NCBI RefSeq assembly: GCF_016907895.1
Contig: NZ_JAFBCV010000017.1
Location: 1 to 64,000 of the forward strand
Source of the DNA: Shouchella xiaoxiensis
GTDB lineage: Bacteria; Bacillota; Bacilli; Bacillales; Bacillaceae_D
Length of the DNA: 64,000 nucleotides
Reading direction: 5' to 3'
Below, piece after piece: positions 27,973-36,997 of this stretch. The position numbers and the translations under genes were made by a program. Positions within the stretch are counted from its first letter, which is position 1, and each line of letters starts with the position of its first letter. Below the pieces are notes generated by a model. The model was not told where the DNA came from. It did not search any database and saw only the letters and a program-made list of their open reading frames with translations.

Positions 27973-28503
27973 CTAATTCTTCCTTTGCCAGTTCTCTTCA
28001 ATGAATTCGTCGCGTCCACTTTGTTTCCGATCCGCTTTGTAAGCACTTGGTTCTTTTTTATAGAAATCCTGATGTTCTTGTTCAGCTAAATAAAACGCTT
28101 CAGCTGGTCGTACAGCTGTAACGATTGGCTTCTTAAAACGACCACTGTCTGCCACCTCTTGTTTAGTAGCAAGCGCCTGCGCCTGTTGCTCAGTCGAATG
28201 ATAGAAGATTGCTGTGGTGTACTGACTGCCACGGTCTTGAAATTGTCCGCCTTCGTCTGTTGGATCAATTTGTGGCCAGTAGAGCTCCAGCAGCTTTTCA
28301 TAGGGGAACAGCGCTGAATCAAATGTAATTTGCACCACTTCTAAATGACCTGTCTCTCCCGTTTTTACTTGCTCATAGCTAGGTGCTTCAACCGTGCCGC
28401 CCATATAACCTGACTCAACAACCTTAATACCAGGAAGCTGATCAAAGGGCTGTACCATGCACCAAAAGCAGCCTCCAGCAAATGTCGCTTTTTCAATTGC
28501 CAT
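27973..28503 (-). CDS. msrA: Peptide-methionine (S)-S-oxide reductase
   Basis: This 176-residue enzyme repairs oxidised methionine. The catalytic cysteine is in the motif GGCFWCMVQPF, and the EVVQITFD and YWPQIDPTDEGGQFQDRGSQY segments are typical. No MsrB domain is fused. It overlaps the end of uvsE by 11 bases, so it is probably coupled to it. Confidence 0.96.
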   Translation of the reverse strand: MAIEKATFAGGCFWCMVQPFDQLPGIKVVESGYMGGTVEAPSYEQVKTGETGHLEVVQITFDSALFPYEKLLELYWPQIDPTDEGGQFQDRGSQYTTAIFYHSTEQQAQALATKQEVADSGRFKKPIVTAVRPAEAFYLAEQEHQDFYKKEPSAYKADRKQSGRDEFIEENWQRKN

Positions 28504-29389
28504 CGTTTTTCCCCTCCGTCTCTAGCACTTGTTGTCTTAAGGACAGTAGCGCTTTCTCTTTTGCTTTCGCTTCAAGCATCACATCTGTATCGATGTCGCC
28601 AAGCACACGCTTTAGTACTTGAAAATCTGCTAGTTCAATGTAATCACGGTGACGCGGGTCACTTGTGCTGTCCTTACCCGAACTAATATGAACTTTTGGC
28701 TTCATCTTCCATGTTTTTGCCACTTCAGCATATAGCGTTTTAAGATCGTCTTCCTCGGTATGAAAACAGCGCTCATGGTGAATATCAAAACAAATCGTTA
28801 CCCCTGATTGATGGTGAATATCTAGCACGTCTCGCGTATGAAACGTTTTATCATCGTTTTCAAGCCGTATTTTTTCTTTTACATCATCTGGTAACGTCTG
28901 ATAAACCTCAACGAACGTTTTCTTCGCTTTTTCCTTATCGCCATAAGCTCCGCCTGTATGAATAATGATGTCTGTTCCGCCGACTAAATCAAGCAGTTGA
29001 CTGTGATAGCCTAAGTCGAGCTTGGCATTCTCAACCACCTGTTCACGAGGGGAATTTAAGACAGTATATTGGCCTGGGTGCATCGAGAAACGTAGCCCTT
29101 GTTCTTTCTTTTTCGTTTTAATTAGCGCTAACCTTTCAAGTACTTCCTCATCTTTAGCCCATTCCCAATTCATCTCTGGATGGGTCGCAAACGGAACAAT
29201 ATCGCTAGAGAGACGCAAAAAGCGTATTTGGTGCTGTTCATTAAAGCTTAGCATTGCCTCAACTTGAGCAATATTATGAAGCGTTAACTCTTTTATTTTG
29301 GCCATACCTTCTTGACGCATTGTTGCCAAACGACATGTTCTAAACTGACTCGGTAACGTTAAGTTCAGACAAGCATATCCAAGTTCCAT
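28493..29389 (-). CDS. uvsE: UV DNA damage endonuclease
   Basis: This 298-residue TIM-barrel endonuclease nicks DNA 5' to UV photoproducts. Family blocks are MELGYACLNLTLPSQFRTCR, FSMHPGQYTVLNSP, IIIHTGGAYGDK, RLENDDKTF, CFDIHHERCF and VHISSGKD, which carry the metal ligands. The start is the ATG at 29387-29389 behind AAGGAG; the frame extends to 29443 without a ribosome site and overlaps the upstream gene. It forms a repair-themed operon with a HesB-like gene and msrA. Confidence 0.95.
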   Translation of the reverse strand: MELGYACLNLTLPSQFRTCRLATMRQEGMAKIKELTLHNIAQVEAMLSFNEQHQIRFLRLSSDIVPFATHPEMNWEWAKDEEVLERLALIKTKKKEQGLRFSMHPGQYTVLNSPREQVVENAKLDLGYHSQLLDLVGGTDIIIHTGGAYGDKEKAKKTFVEVYQTLPDDVKEKIRLENDDKTFHTRDVLDIHHQSGVTICFDIHHERCFHTEEDDLKTLYAEVAKTWKMKPKVHISSGKDSTSDPRHRDYIELADFQVLKRVLGDIDTDVMLEAKAKEKALLSLRQQVLETEGKNDGN

Positions 29390-29399
29390 ATCAAGCTCC

Positions 29400-29705
29400 T
29401 TATGACGTAGCCGACTCCTCGTATTCAAACTCAATTTCTTCATTTTTTCGACTGTATTTGATTTTGACGCTATGATGATTAAAGTACCACATATCTTGTT
29501 CCTCTATGAAAAAGCGGAAGCCGCCTTCTTCTTGAATTGCTTTTGGATTCACAGGTTCCGTTTGGCTTATTCCAATCGAAAACCCACTTTGTAAATTGCC
29601 ACAACCACCGTAGCGACCAAATAACCGAATCGGTGTTAGCTCCTCTCCTTGCCCAAATTCCTCTTTAAACCAAGCCATGGCAGGCTTTGTAATTTCAATA
29701 TTCAT
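29400..29705 (-). CDS. HesB/IscA-like fold protein (YneR type)
   Basis: This 101-residue protein starts with MNIEITKPAMAWFKEEFG and has the RLFGRYGGCGNLQSGFSIGI block found in Bacillus HesB/YadR/YfhF-type proteins. Only one of the three cysteines of true A-type iron-sulfur carriers is kept, so cluster delivery is doubtful. It is the first gene of a uvsE-msrA unit. Confidence 0.85.
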   Translation of the reverse strand: MNIEITKPAMAWFKEEFGQGEELTPIRLFGRYGGCGNLQSGFSIGISQTEPVNPKAIQEEGGFRFFIEEQDMWYFNHHSVKIKYSRKNEEIEFEYEESATS

Positions 29706-29837
29706 GTCTAATTCCTCCTACCACAAGGGTTTTTTGATCTTTACACTCATTATAAAACAAATAGGTCTTGTTTACATCTTTCCTTAAGGAAACTTTTTTT
29801 ACCGTGGTGAATACACTAGCAAAAAGGAGAATCTCTT

Positions 29838-29936
29838 ATGCTTAAAAATAACACATTCGCGTATATTCAACTACTTGTAAAGCTCAACTTAATTACAGAG
29901 GAACAATCAAAGGCATACAAAAAACCGATTCGCTAA
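29838..29936 (+). CDS. 32-residue small protein
   Basis: This short ORF follows AAAAGGAG at an eight-base spacing. The peptide (MLKNNTFAYIQLLVKLNLIT then EEQSKAYKKPIR) looks like one amphipathic helix and a basic tail. I do not recognise it. Its stop codon lies within the terminator hairpin of the convergent cheV gene. Confidence 0.5.
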   Translation: MLKNNTFAYIQLLVKLNLITEEQSKAYKKPIR

Positions 29937-29950
29937 AAGCCAATCGGTTT
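29919..29950 (-). terminator. Terminator of cheV
   Basis: A 9-bp stem (AAACCGATT / AATCGGTTT) is followed by T residues on the minus strand, just after the cheV stop. Confidence 0.75.
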
Positions 29951-29954
29951 GTTT

Positions 29955-30833
29955 CTACTTTAATAGATGCTGATCAAGAACAGCAATTAATTTTTCTATA
30001 TCAGGTTTCACGACATGACTCGTCACTCCCGCCTCTTTTCCCTTCCTCTCTACAACAGATGGATGTAAGGACGAGAATGAGAAAACAGGCACGTCTTGGA
30101 ATAGAGGCAATTGCCGCAGACGCTTTGTGAATTCGAAACCATTTCGATGAGGCAGATCAATATCTGTGATCACCGCATCAAATACGTCCTCATCTTCCAT
30201 ATTCGCCGTATAATCATTGGCATCTTTTCCATTATTGAAAACAAGTACGTCTTTGTAACCAGCATCGGCTAGTGCCTCCGTTAGGAGAAGTCGCATCGTC
30301 TGAGAATCTTCTAATAAAAGAAGGGACATCGTTTCTCGTTCAACTCGATAATTCTCCTTGAAATCAATCGAGAAATGCAGCGGGTGAATGTAATGAACCG
30401 CCTTTTCCAAATCAAGTATAAACGCCATCTCTTCCGCCGAAATGGTGACAATACCGGAGAGAAATTTTTCTTTTCCTTTTGACACATCATCAGGTGGCGT
30501 AATTTGCTTTGTATGGATGCGTTTAATGCTGGAAACATCCCCTACACGCAGGGCAAATTGGCGTTCGGCAAATTCGACGATAATAAAGTATTTATTTTCT
30601 TCCGCATCCAATTGCAAAAGCTCATATGTATTTAATAACGGTATAGCCGTATCGCGAACGCGAATCATGCCCTCGACCATCTTGTGTCGGTTTGGTGAAG
30701 CATGAACTTCTACCGGACGAATGATTTCTTTTACTTTTAACACATTTAAAGCATACTGTTGCTCATTTAATCGAAACAAAATTAATTCTTGATCGTATTC
30801 TTGTTGCTCAGACTGAAACAACGCAAGCGCCAT
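29955..30833 (-). CDS. cheV: Chemotaxis coupling protein CheV (CheW-REC)
   Basis: This 292-residue protein links chemoreceptors to CheA and adapts the response by phosphorylation. Residues about 15-155 form a CheW domain (LILFRLNEQQYALNVLKVKE). Residues about 170-292 form a receiver domain: acidic pocket in LLLEDSQTMRL, phosphoacceptor Asp in DAVITDIDLPHRNG and the conserved Lys in SHVVKPD. Length is close to B. subtilis CheV. It is monocistronic. Confidence 0.95.
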   Translation of the reverse strand: MALALFQSEQQEYDQELILFRLNEQQYALNVLKVKEIIRPVEVHASPNRHKMVEGMIRVRDTAIPLLNTYELLQLDAEENKYFIIVEFAERQFALRVGDVSSIKRIHTKQITPPDDVSKGKEKFLSGIVTISAEEMAFILDLEKAVHYIHPLHFSIDFKENYRVERETMSLLLLEDSQTMRLLLTEALADAGYKDVLVFNNGKDANDYTANMEDEDVFDAVITDIDLPHRNGFEFTKRLRQLPLFQDVPVFSFSSLHPSVVERKGKEAGVTSHVVKPDIEKLIAVLDQHLLK

Positions 30834-30894
30834 GAAGCTCTCCTCCTAAAACAAACAGGCTTTGCCTTCTTATCGGTTGGAAAAGCGGAATTGT

Positions 30895-31566
30895 TTAGTC
30901 CTGTTCAATAAAGATTTTAATATCAGCTTCTGCCATAAGTTCGTCGATCAGCTCTGTTGCTGCGGCTTGACGTTTTCCAGCTTCTAGCTCAGCAATTATT
31001 TGTTCACGAACGTCGTCAAGGTCTTGCTCTGTGTCTTGGGCTTCATAACGCTGCTCTATTTCTTCTTCAGTAATAACCGGTGCTCCTTTTTCGGCTTCGA
31101 CAAAACGAAAGCGGATTAAATCCTGCTTCACTTCAGCCTCGTACTCCTCAATCGTCATGCCAGAAGCTTGGACGACTTCTTCATAGGCTTCTTCGGTTTC
31201 AATGCCTTCTTGTTCTAGTAGCTCCGCAATTACTTCATCAACTTCCTCATCACTAATTTCAATTTGTTGTTCCTCCGCCGCTTGAGTGAGTAAGCGCGTA
31301 TGTATCTCGCTTGTAAGCAATTGTTGCAAGATATTTTCTTGCACTACCAGTGTTTCTTCCGCGGCTTCTTCATACGCTCCTGTAAATGCAATAAAATCTT
31401 CCTCTATGCTCGCCTTATCAATCGATTCACCATTTACTGTAGCTAGGACGTCAGGCCATTCCTCCGGATCAACCGATTGATAAACTCGTTCATAATCATC
31501 TTCAGCCGATGAACAGCCAGCAAGCACAACTGCCATTAGCGCTAAACCCAATCGTTTCATTTCCAT
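30895..31566 (-). CDS. SurA-N-domain lipoprotein
   Basis: This 223-residue lipoprotein is a predicted extracytoplasmic chaperone of the SurA/PrsA type without a rotamase domain. The signal peptide ends in the lipobox VLAGC. A SurA N-terminal fold follows (VLATVNGESIDKASIEEDFI, then LLTSEIHTRLLTQAAEEQQI). The rest is a very acidic helical region with long Glu-rich stretches. The start is the ATG at 31564-31566 behind GAAGGG; a reading to 31617 overlaps the dipeptidase gene. Confidence 0.85.
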   Translation of the reverse strand: MEMKRLGLALMAVVLAGCSSAEDDYERVYQSVDPEEWPDVLATVNGESIDKASIEEDFIAFTGAYEEAAEETLVVQENILQQLLTSEIHTRLLTQAAEEQQIEISDEEVDEVIAELLEQEGIETEEAYEEVVQASGMTIEEYEAEVKQDLIRFRFVEAEKGAPVITEEEIEQRYEAQDTEQDLDDVREQIIAELEAGKRQAAATELIDELMAEADIKIFIEQD

Positions 31567-31579
31567 TCCGTTCCCTTCT

Positions 31580-32527
31580 TTATCTACTACCTTCTTGAAA
31601 CATCTGATGCCGCACAACTTTATCTATAAAATTGGTTTGACAAAAACCGTTTACTTCTTCTTCACGATAGTGTTTTAAGAGTTCATTTATCAGCTGATCA
31701 TATCTCCCTGCATGCTCTAGCTGAGTAACATGCCTTGATATGCCGTCAAAATCAGAGCCGAAGCCAATGTTTCGTACGCCGCCACGACTTGCGACATAAT
31801 CAAAGTGACGAAGTAAGTCTGCGATCGTTGCACCAGATTCATCTTTAATGAACGTCGGGAAAAACACAAGTCCAATAAATGAATTGTTTTCAATAAGCGC
31901 ATCGATTTGATCATCGCGTAAATTTCGCTCATGTTGACAAACTGTATAGGCATTTGAGTGACTTGCAATCGTACAAGTTGACCGTTCGATCACATCCCAA
32001 AACGCACGCAAGCTCAGATGAGAGACATCATTTAAGACCTTTGCTTGATTATTCCGCTCAATCACTTGTTTGCCAAATGACGTTAACCCAGCTCCTCGTT
32101 CTTCTCCAATTCCGTCAGCACATAGGTTGGCTTGATTCCACGTTAACCCGATTGAACAAATCCCCTGCTCATAAAGCCAGTCTAGCTTACCTAGATCGGT
32201 CCCAACAGGGTCCATCCCTTCAAGTGACAAGACAGCTCCTATTTGGTCTGGCTGCAGCTGCTCAATCTCTGGTAAAGAACGAATATGAATCATTCCCGGT
32301 ACAGCTAACACCCGTTCATGAAACACATTAATCTGTTCTTGTACGACGCGGAACTTCACTTCATGAGGAGTGGTCTCAGGTACCCAAATAGCAAAGACCT
32401 GTACGTTAACCTGTCCTGCCTTTAATCGCATAGCATTCGTATCAATCTCTACATCGTCTGCAAATGATTTACTCGTATCACGCCATAATTTTAAAAGTGC
32501 ATCACAGTGCGTATCAATTATTTTCAT
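31580..32527 (-). CDS. Membrane dipeptidase, M19 (renal dipeptidase) family
   Basis: This 315-residue zinc dipeptidase hydrolyses dipeptides, often with D-residues. Metal-binding segments are IDTHCDALLKLW near the N-terminus, LSLEGMDPVG, NDVSHLS, IASHSNAYTV and IGFGSDFDGI. No signal peptide is seen, so it is probably cytosolic. The ATG at 32525-32527 follows AAAGGTG at eight bases. It lies 13 bases upstream of the SurA-like gene on the same strand and is likely cotranscribed. Confidence 0.93.
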   Translation of the reverse strand: MKIIDTHCDALLKLWRDTSKSFADDVEIDTNAMRLKAGQVNVQVFAIWVPETTPHEVKFRVVQEQINVFHERVLAVPGMIHIRSLPEIEQLQPDQIGAVLSLEGMDPVGTDLGKLDWLYEQGICSIGLTWNQANLCADGIGEERGAGLTSFGKQVIERNNQAKVLNDVSHLSLRAFWDVIERSTCTIASHSNAYTVCQHERNLRDDQIDALIENNSFIGLVFFPTFIKDESGATIADLLRHFDYVASRGGVRNIGFGSDFDGISRHVTQLEHAGRYDQLINELLKHYREEEVNGFCQTNFIDKVVRHQMFQEGSR

Positions 32528-32614
32528 CTCAATCACCTTTCCGCCCGTCTATTCATACGATAAAGCAGATACCCATCGACTTGAACGTCATACGATGGCT
32601 GGAGGTCTTACATT

Positions 32615-33034
32615 ATGTCCGATCATACACCTAAAGATAATCGTAATCCAAACTTCATGAATTCACTTGACCAGTTTTTTCAACAGACATTCAGGCAACT
32701 GCCAAATCAATTCTGGTCGCAATCGATCCCTGTTCATGTTAACGAACAACGCCAACAATTCGTTATTACAGCTGATCTTCCTGGTGTCCAAAAACAACAA
32801 ATAGAATTGCTTACCCGCTACCAATCCCTGATCATTCGCGTTGATCAGCATACAGAACAAACAACGATTGATGAGGATACGACCGCTGTCTCAAAGCAGA
32901 GGAGCAGCTCTCGTCGTGAACGGCGCATTCCTGTTCCGTTTTCATTCAGCGACGACGACATTCACGCTCAATTTGAGAACGGTCAATTAATCGTCACCAT
33001 AGCGGATAAGAGAAAATCGATTCCAATTCGTTAG
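32615..33034 (+). CDS. Hsp20/alpha-crystallin small heat-shock protein
   Basis: This 139-residue chaperone has an alpha-crystallin domain: FVITADLPGVQKQQIELLTR and FENGQLIVTIADKR are the typical beta strands. The C-terminal IPIR matches the IxI/V oligomerisation motif. The N-terminal part is Phe/Gln-rich (LDQFFQQTFRQLP). The ATG follows GGAGG. The downstream YppG-like gene starts 14 bases after its stop. Confidence 0.92.
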   Translation: MSDHTPKDNRNPNFMNSLDQFFQQTFRQLPNQFWSQSIPVHVNEQRQQFVITADLPGVQKQQIELLTRYQSLIIRVDQHTEQTTIDEDTTAVSKQRSSSRRERRIPVPFSFSDDDIHAQFENGQLIVTIADKRKSIPIR

Positions 33035-33048
33035 AAAGGAGACTATCG

Positions 33049-33369
33049 ATGTTCATGCCACCACCTAGAAGGGGCTATCAACAACAGCCTGAACACATGA
33101 ACCGTCAGATGCCACAAAGACGTGGTCGAGGCCAGCGTCCGCAACAGCAGCAACACCATCCACATCAAGGAGGCCCACAGCGATTTTATCCAGGCGTGTC
33201 CCCTCAGCAACAGGCACAACCAAAGAAACGAAGCATGTGGTCTGCCCCTTTCACAAATGAACAAGGCAAGTTTGACATCGGCCGCTCTGCATCATCAGTC
33301 GATCAATTCGTCAAAACCATGCAGCAAGTCACCCCGTTTGTCTCAAAAGTAGGACGCTTCTTTAAATAG
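33049..33369 (+). CDS. YppG-like protein
   Basis: This 106-residue protein is Gln/Pro/Arg/His-rich over residues 1-60 (many Gln runs) and ends in a helical block (FTNEQGKFDIGRSASSVDQF, then VKTMQQVTPFVSKVGRFFK). That block resembles from memory the C-terminus of B. subtilis YppG, a protein linked to spores. It is probably cotranscribed with the small heat-shock gene. Confidence 0.75.
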   Translation: MFMPPPRRGYQQQPEHMNRQMPQRRGRGQRPQQQQHHPHQGGPQRFYPGVSPQQQAQPKKRSMWSAPFTNEQGKFDIGRSASSVDQFVKTMQQVTPFVSKVGRFFK

Positions 33370-33373
33370 AGAA

Positions 33374-33392
33374 AAAGCGGGATAACCCGCTC
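33374..33392 (-). terminator. Short terminator
   Basis: The hairpin AGCGGG-TTAT-CCCGCT is followed by five T on the minus strand. It lies at the stop codon of the HesB-like gene and probably also ends the rightward Hsp20/YppG transcript. Confidence 0.6.
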
Positions 33393-33720
33393 ATTTAGTT
33401 AAATGATGCGGGTCCCAGCTTTTAGGTCGAACCTTCTGTGCATAGGCAAGCGTTCCTTGTGGCGCAAGAATTTTTAGCCCTTGTGACTCTACATAATCAA
33501 GCTTCACTTGCTCGCCAATTTCCTCGACTGCTTTCTTATCATAGAAAACCGTCAGCTCACCTACAGTAACAGACTCGTCTCCATCTAACTGCTCGCCTTC
33601 TTGCACAAAATACTCAACCATCGTGCTGCATTCAAATGTATCTCTAGCACCAATCCGAATAAGTGCATGATCCCTTTCAAGCAAATACGCCACTGCTGCA
33701 TCCGTTACTTCAACTTTCAT
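33391..33720 (-). CDS. HesB-like iron-sulfur biosynthesis family protein (YqkB-like)
   Basis: This 109-residue protein shows the HesB-like fold pattern (MKVEVTDAAVAYLLERDHAL, then GELTVFYDKKAVEEIGEQVK). It has a single cysteine (TFECSTMVEYF), so it cannot bind a cluster like IscA. The start is the fourth codon of the longest frame (ATG 33718-33720), ten bases after GGAGG. The role is unknown. Confidence 0.7.
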   Translation of the reverse strand: MKVEVTDAAVAYLLERDHALIRIGARDTFECSTMVEYFVQEGEQLDGDESVTVGELTVFYDKKAVEEIGEQVKLDYVESQGLKILAPQGTLAYAQKVRPKSWDPHHLTK

Positions 33721-33740
33721 TCGTTGCATCCTCCTCTTTC

Positions 33741-34961
33741 TTAAAGCAGATCGTCCTGCTCAAATAAATAGTCATACGGTATATCAATAAACACATACTG
33801 ATTAGAGCTAATTGGATAGGAATACGTCCGAATCTGCTCATCTCGCTCAATATCGGTATATAAATCTGAAAGAATTCCTTTTTTTTCAACGTTCATACGA
33901 ACAATGTTTTCAAGAAAGTACGGGCGCCAGCTCCAATTTTTTGCTCGGCTTTCCTTTAAAAGAACCCAGTTGCCCTCGCTCGTCTTTTCCGCGTTACTTG
34001 ATTCTTGTATACCGTCATCGTTGCATATGTAAACGCGAAATGTATAGGAAGTAAGTGCTTTAGCAATTCGCAGAACAACCGCATCAAATGATTCAGCTTG
34101 TTCAACCGCTTTTAAAGCAAGCTTTAATTCTTGAGTAAGAGAATTAGACAGTTCAAACTGCGCTTCCATCTTTTTTCGTTCGAATAAAATAAAATGATTC
34201 ATGTCTTTCATTAACTTTTCTTTACAAGCTTTTCGTTCAATAAATGCTGAAGAGCCTTTTTGTAAGTAACCACCTTGGTAGTACCTACCTCCACTTCTCC
34301 AGGCATAATTTAGCTGTGCAAACGACTCAACTTGATCAAACAAAAGCGTTGCTCCAATCTTTCGAGCAAGAAGAGCGAGTGGCTGATGAATATCGCGATA
34401 CATTCCTGGAAGCATATTTTCTTCTAGGAAGGAACAATTAACGCGAATGACATTCGGTCGTAGCTGTGAAATAAATTCAAGCTGATGCGCTGTTGTTGAA
34501 TCGGCATCAATTGCGATATGCACACCGAGACTTTGCAAATAAACAAGTGTATGCTTTACATCGAGTAACTCTTCTACTCCATGATCAAATCCAATAATAA
34601 AAAAGAGTTTCTCAAGCCGAATTCCAACTGCTTTCATTTGCTCAATTCGCTCAAACAAGACGTCTCCACCGTTTTTTTTCAACAGCCTCACATTGTAATG
34701 AAAAAACAGCAGCTGATTTTGTCCTTCCTTTGACAAATAATACTGAACGGCCTTTTCCTGTAAGTCATCCTCAAGCTCAATCCGAAAGTCACTCGGAATA
34801 TCCTGATCAGCAAAAAACCAATTCAAGTTCCGTTTTTCACTTCCATCATGCCAAAATGCCTCTACTTCGTAACCAATCACAGATTGCGTATCTGCGCTTA
34901 AAATAGGGGTAAAATACGGAACAACTTGGTTTTTGTTCATCATAATATCAAGTGGATCCAC
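33741..34961 (-). CDS. ykuI: YkuI-like degenerate EAL-domain protein
   Basis: This 406-residue protein matches B. subtilis YkuI, a c-di-GMP-binding EAL protein with a C-terminal PAS-like domain. The C-terminal domain is well kept (KNWSWRPYFLENIVRMNVEK, then GILSDLYTDIERDEQIRTYS). The EAL domain is strongly altered: the ExLxR motif reads EVEAFWHDG, the E..E..N block reads IIGFDHG, the DD/DN motif reads AIDADST and the catalytic Lys segment reads RVNCS. It is almost surely not a phosphodiesterase. The start is a GTG (34959-34961) behind AAAGGGTG. Confidence 0.88.
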   Translation of the reverse strand: MDPLDIMMNKNQVVPYFTPILSADTQSVIGYEVEAFWHDGSEKRNLNWFFADQDIPSDFRIELEDDLQEKAVQYYLSKEGQNQLLFFHYNVRLLKKNGGDVLFERIEQMKAVGIRLEKLFFIIGFDHGVEELLDVKHTLVYLQSLGVHIAIDADSTTAHQLEFISQLRPNVIRVNCSFLEENMLPGMYRDIHQPLALLARKIGATLLFDQVESFAQLNYAWRSGGRYYQGGYLQKGSSAFIERKACKEKLMKDMNHFILFERKKMEAQFELSNSLTQELKLALKAVEQAESFDAVVLRIAKALTSYTFRVYICNDDGIQESSNAEKTSEGNWVLLKESRAKNWSWRPYFLENIVRMNVEKKGILSDLYTDIERDEQIRTYSYPISSNQYVFIDIPYDYLFEQDDLL

Positions 34962-35020
34962 GTGATCACCCTTTCTTTCAACGACATCTGCGCCTATTGT
35001 ATCACATTCATTACCACTTT

Positions 35021-35869
35021 CTATGAATGGAGTGCTTGTAAAAAGACCTTGATTTTTGCCGCGGTTTGCTTCGGCTGTTCTTCTGCTAATAAATGCCCAC
35101 ATTTTTTTAATGATTCAAACCGGCTGTTCGGTAAATCACGGACTAGTCTTTTGGAAGTTTCAACTGGAATTAACGGATCATTTTCACCCGTTATCACAAG
35201 CGTTTGCTGCGTAATCTGCTGCAATTGTTCAGGGGATAAATCACCTTCCCGTTGACGCGTCAACTGCAAGAGTCCTTTTGCAAAATTCGTATCCAACAAA
35301 GGTTGCTTATAGGCATGAATCATGGCTTTCGTTAACGTTTTTTTTCGATAAACAGCTTCTTGTAAAAGCAATTCGATTGGCGGCTTATTAATGTATAGGC
35401 TTAAATAATGGGACACAAAAGGCAAATAGGAGGCAAGCCGATAAAGCGACTTCACTTGTTTTAAATAGCCAGAGCTCGCTAAAAGTATGAGCGCCTCTAC
35501 CCGTTCACGGTGATACAATGCGGTATAAAGCGCGACTTGTCCTCCCATTGAATGGCCAACTAAGACAGCTTGTTGAATGCGTAAGGAATCGAGCAAAGCT
35601 ACAACGATCGTCGAATAAGCTTGAAACGAATAAGCTCTTGCTTCATGTTTTGAGCTTCGGCCAAACCCCGGTAAATCACAAAGCAACACATCGTAGTCCT
35701 TACGAAAATAAGAAATTAAACGGCTAAATGAATGGGTAGATGCAAAAAAACCGTGAATCATACATAAAGTCCCTTTTTTTCTACCAGTACATGGATACCA
35801 TTCGTAATACACACTCGCTCCGTGTAAAGCTAAATAAGACGATTTAAGCATGGCGTTTCTCCTCTTCAT
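35021..35869 (-). CDS. Alpha/beta hydrolase
   Basis: This 282-residue cytosolic hydrolase has the oxyanion segment CMIHGFFASTHSF, the nucleophile elbow VGHSMGGQVALY, the acid in TGENDPLIPVE and the histidine in KKCGHLLAEEQP. Two starts have good ribosome sites: ATG 35867-35869 behind GGGGGTGAG, and the ATG six codons later behind GAGGAG. The substrate is unknown. Confidence 0.88.
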   Translation of the reverse strand: MKRRNAMLKSSYLALHGASVYYEWYPCTGRKKGTLCMIHGFFASTHSFSRLISYFRKDYDVLLCDLPGFGRSSKHEARAYSFQAYSTIVVALLDSLRIQQAVLVGHSMGGQVALYTALYHRERVEALILLASSGYLKQVKSLYRLASYLPFVSHYLSLYINKPPIELLLQEAVYRKKTLTKAMIHAYKQPLLDTNFAKGLLQLTRQREGDLSPEQLQQITQQTLVITGENDPLIPVETSKRLVRDLPNSRFESLKKCGHLLAEEQPKQTAAKIKVFLQALHS

Positions 35870-35907
35870 TCGCTCACCCCCTTTAGCCTTAGAATGCACG
35901 ATAAACG

Positions 35908-35931
35908 AAAAAAAAACCGATTGCTCGGTTT
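35908..35931 (-). terminator. Terminator of metA
   Basis: A short stem (AAACCGA / TCGGTTT) is followed by nine T on the minus strand. Confidence 0.75.
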
Positions 35932-36844
35932 AGTAATCGTGTAAATGAAACGGTGTTTCCTGATACACATAATAATTTAACCAGTTGGAAAACAGTAAAT
36001 TAGAATGAGCCCGCCACTGCAGCGGTGGCATCGCTTCTGTATCTCCTTCAGGAAAATAATTAAATGGAACATCACATGCAAGCCCCTGCTTCTGATCACG
36101 TTCATATTCAAGCTTAAGCGTATGAGCATCGTATTCTGAATGCCCCATTACAAACACACGCTTTCCGTCTTTTGATGAAGCAATGTAAACACCAGCTTCT
36201 TCCGAAGAACTCAAAATCTCTAGATCTGGAATTTGCTCAATATCTTCCCTAGCAACGGTTGTATGACGGGAATGAGGTGCTAAAAAATAGTCATCAAACC
36301 CCCGCAGCAGATTAACGTTTGGCACGTCGACGGTATGCGTGTAAATGCCAAACAATTTCGACGTTAATGGCTGCTTTTTTACATCGTAATGATGAAATAA
36401 GCCCGCTTGCGCTCCCCAGCAAATATGAAGCGTTGAGGTCACATTTGTCGTCGTCCAATCGAGAATAGAGGTCATTTCGTTCCAATACGTGACGTTATGA
36501 AATGGCAACGTTTCAATCGGAGCACCGGTAATAATCATGCCATCGAACTTCATCTGCTTCACTTCATCAATTGTTTTATAAAACAGGTTAAGATGTTCTT
36601 TTGAAGTGTTTTTCGGTTGGTGTGTACTTGGATGTAACAGCGATACATCTACTTGAAGCGGAGTATTTCCAAGCAGTCGGATAAGCTGTGTTTCTGTTTC
36701 TTGCTTCGTTGGCATCAAATTTAAAATACAAATTTTTAACGGACGAATATCCTGCGTATATGCTCTGCTCTCATCCATAACGAAGATTTTTTCTTTAAGT
36801 AACTTCTCTTTCGCAGGCAAGTGATCAGGTATTTTTATCGGCAT
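35930..36844 (-). CDS. metAA: Homoserine O-acetyltransferase (MetA family)
   Basis: This 304-residue enzyme acylates homoserine, the first committed step of methionine synthesis. The catalytic cysteine is Cys142 in [15 protein letters not shown]; the histidine is in VMGHSEYD. Residue 111, which sets acyl-CoA choice in the family, is Glu (GAPIETLPF), so acetyl-CoA is predicted, as shown for the Bacillus cereus enzyme. The region 36845-36997 has no S-box or T-box that I can see. Confidence 0.95.
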   Translation of the reverse strand: MPIKIPDHLPAKEKLLKEKIFVMDESRAYTQDIRPLKICILNLMPTKQETETQLIRLLGNTPLQVDVSLLHPSTHQPKNTSKEHLNLFYKTIDEVKQMKFDGMIITGAPIETLPFHNVTYWNEMTSILDWTTTNVTSTLHICWGAQAGLFHHYDVKKQPLTSKLFGIYTHTVDVPNVNLLRGFDDYFLAPHSRHTTVAREDIEQIPDLEILSSSEEAGVYIASSKDGKRVFVMGHSEYDAHTLKLEYERDQKQGLACDVPFNYFPEGDTEAMPPLQWRAHSNLLFSNWLNYYVYQETPFHLHDY

Positions 36845-36997
36845 TGGTCCACTCCCCTATGATGACTTGTTTTGCTTTTTCATATTATCTTATCGCAGTG
36901 TAAAAGGCTTTTCAATGAGTAAATTCAATCTTGACTTTTTATTCAGAAAATCATACATTCAGCTTAAATGTTCTTTATTTCAAAAAGAGGTGGTTAG

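Noticed and set aside
36845-36997. S-box or T-box leader before metA
   Set aside because: I looked for the conserved riboswitch stems and a terminator on the minus strand and saw none.
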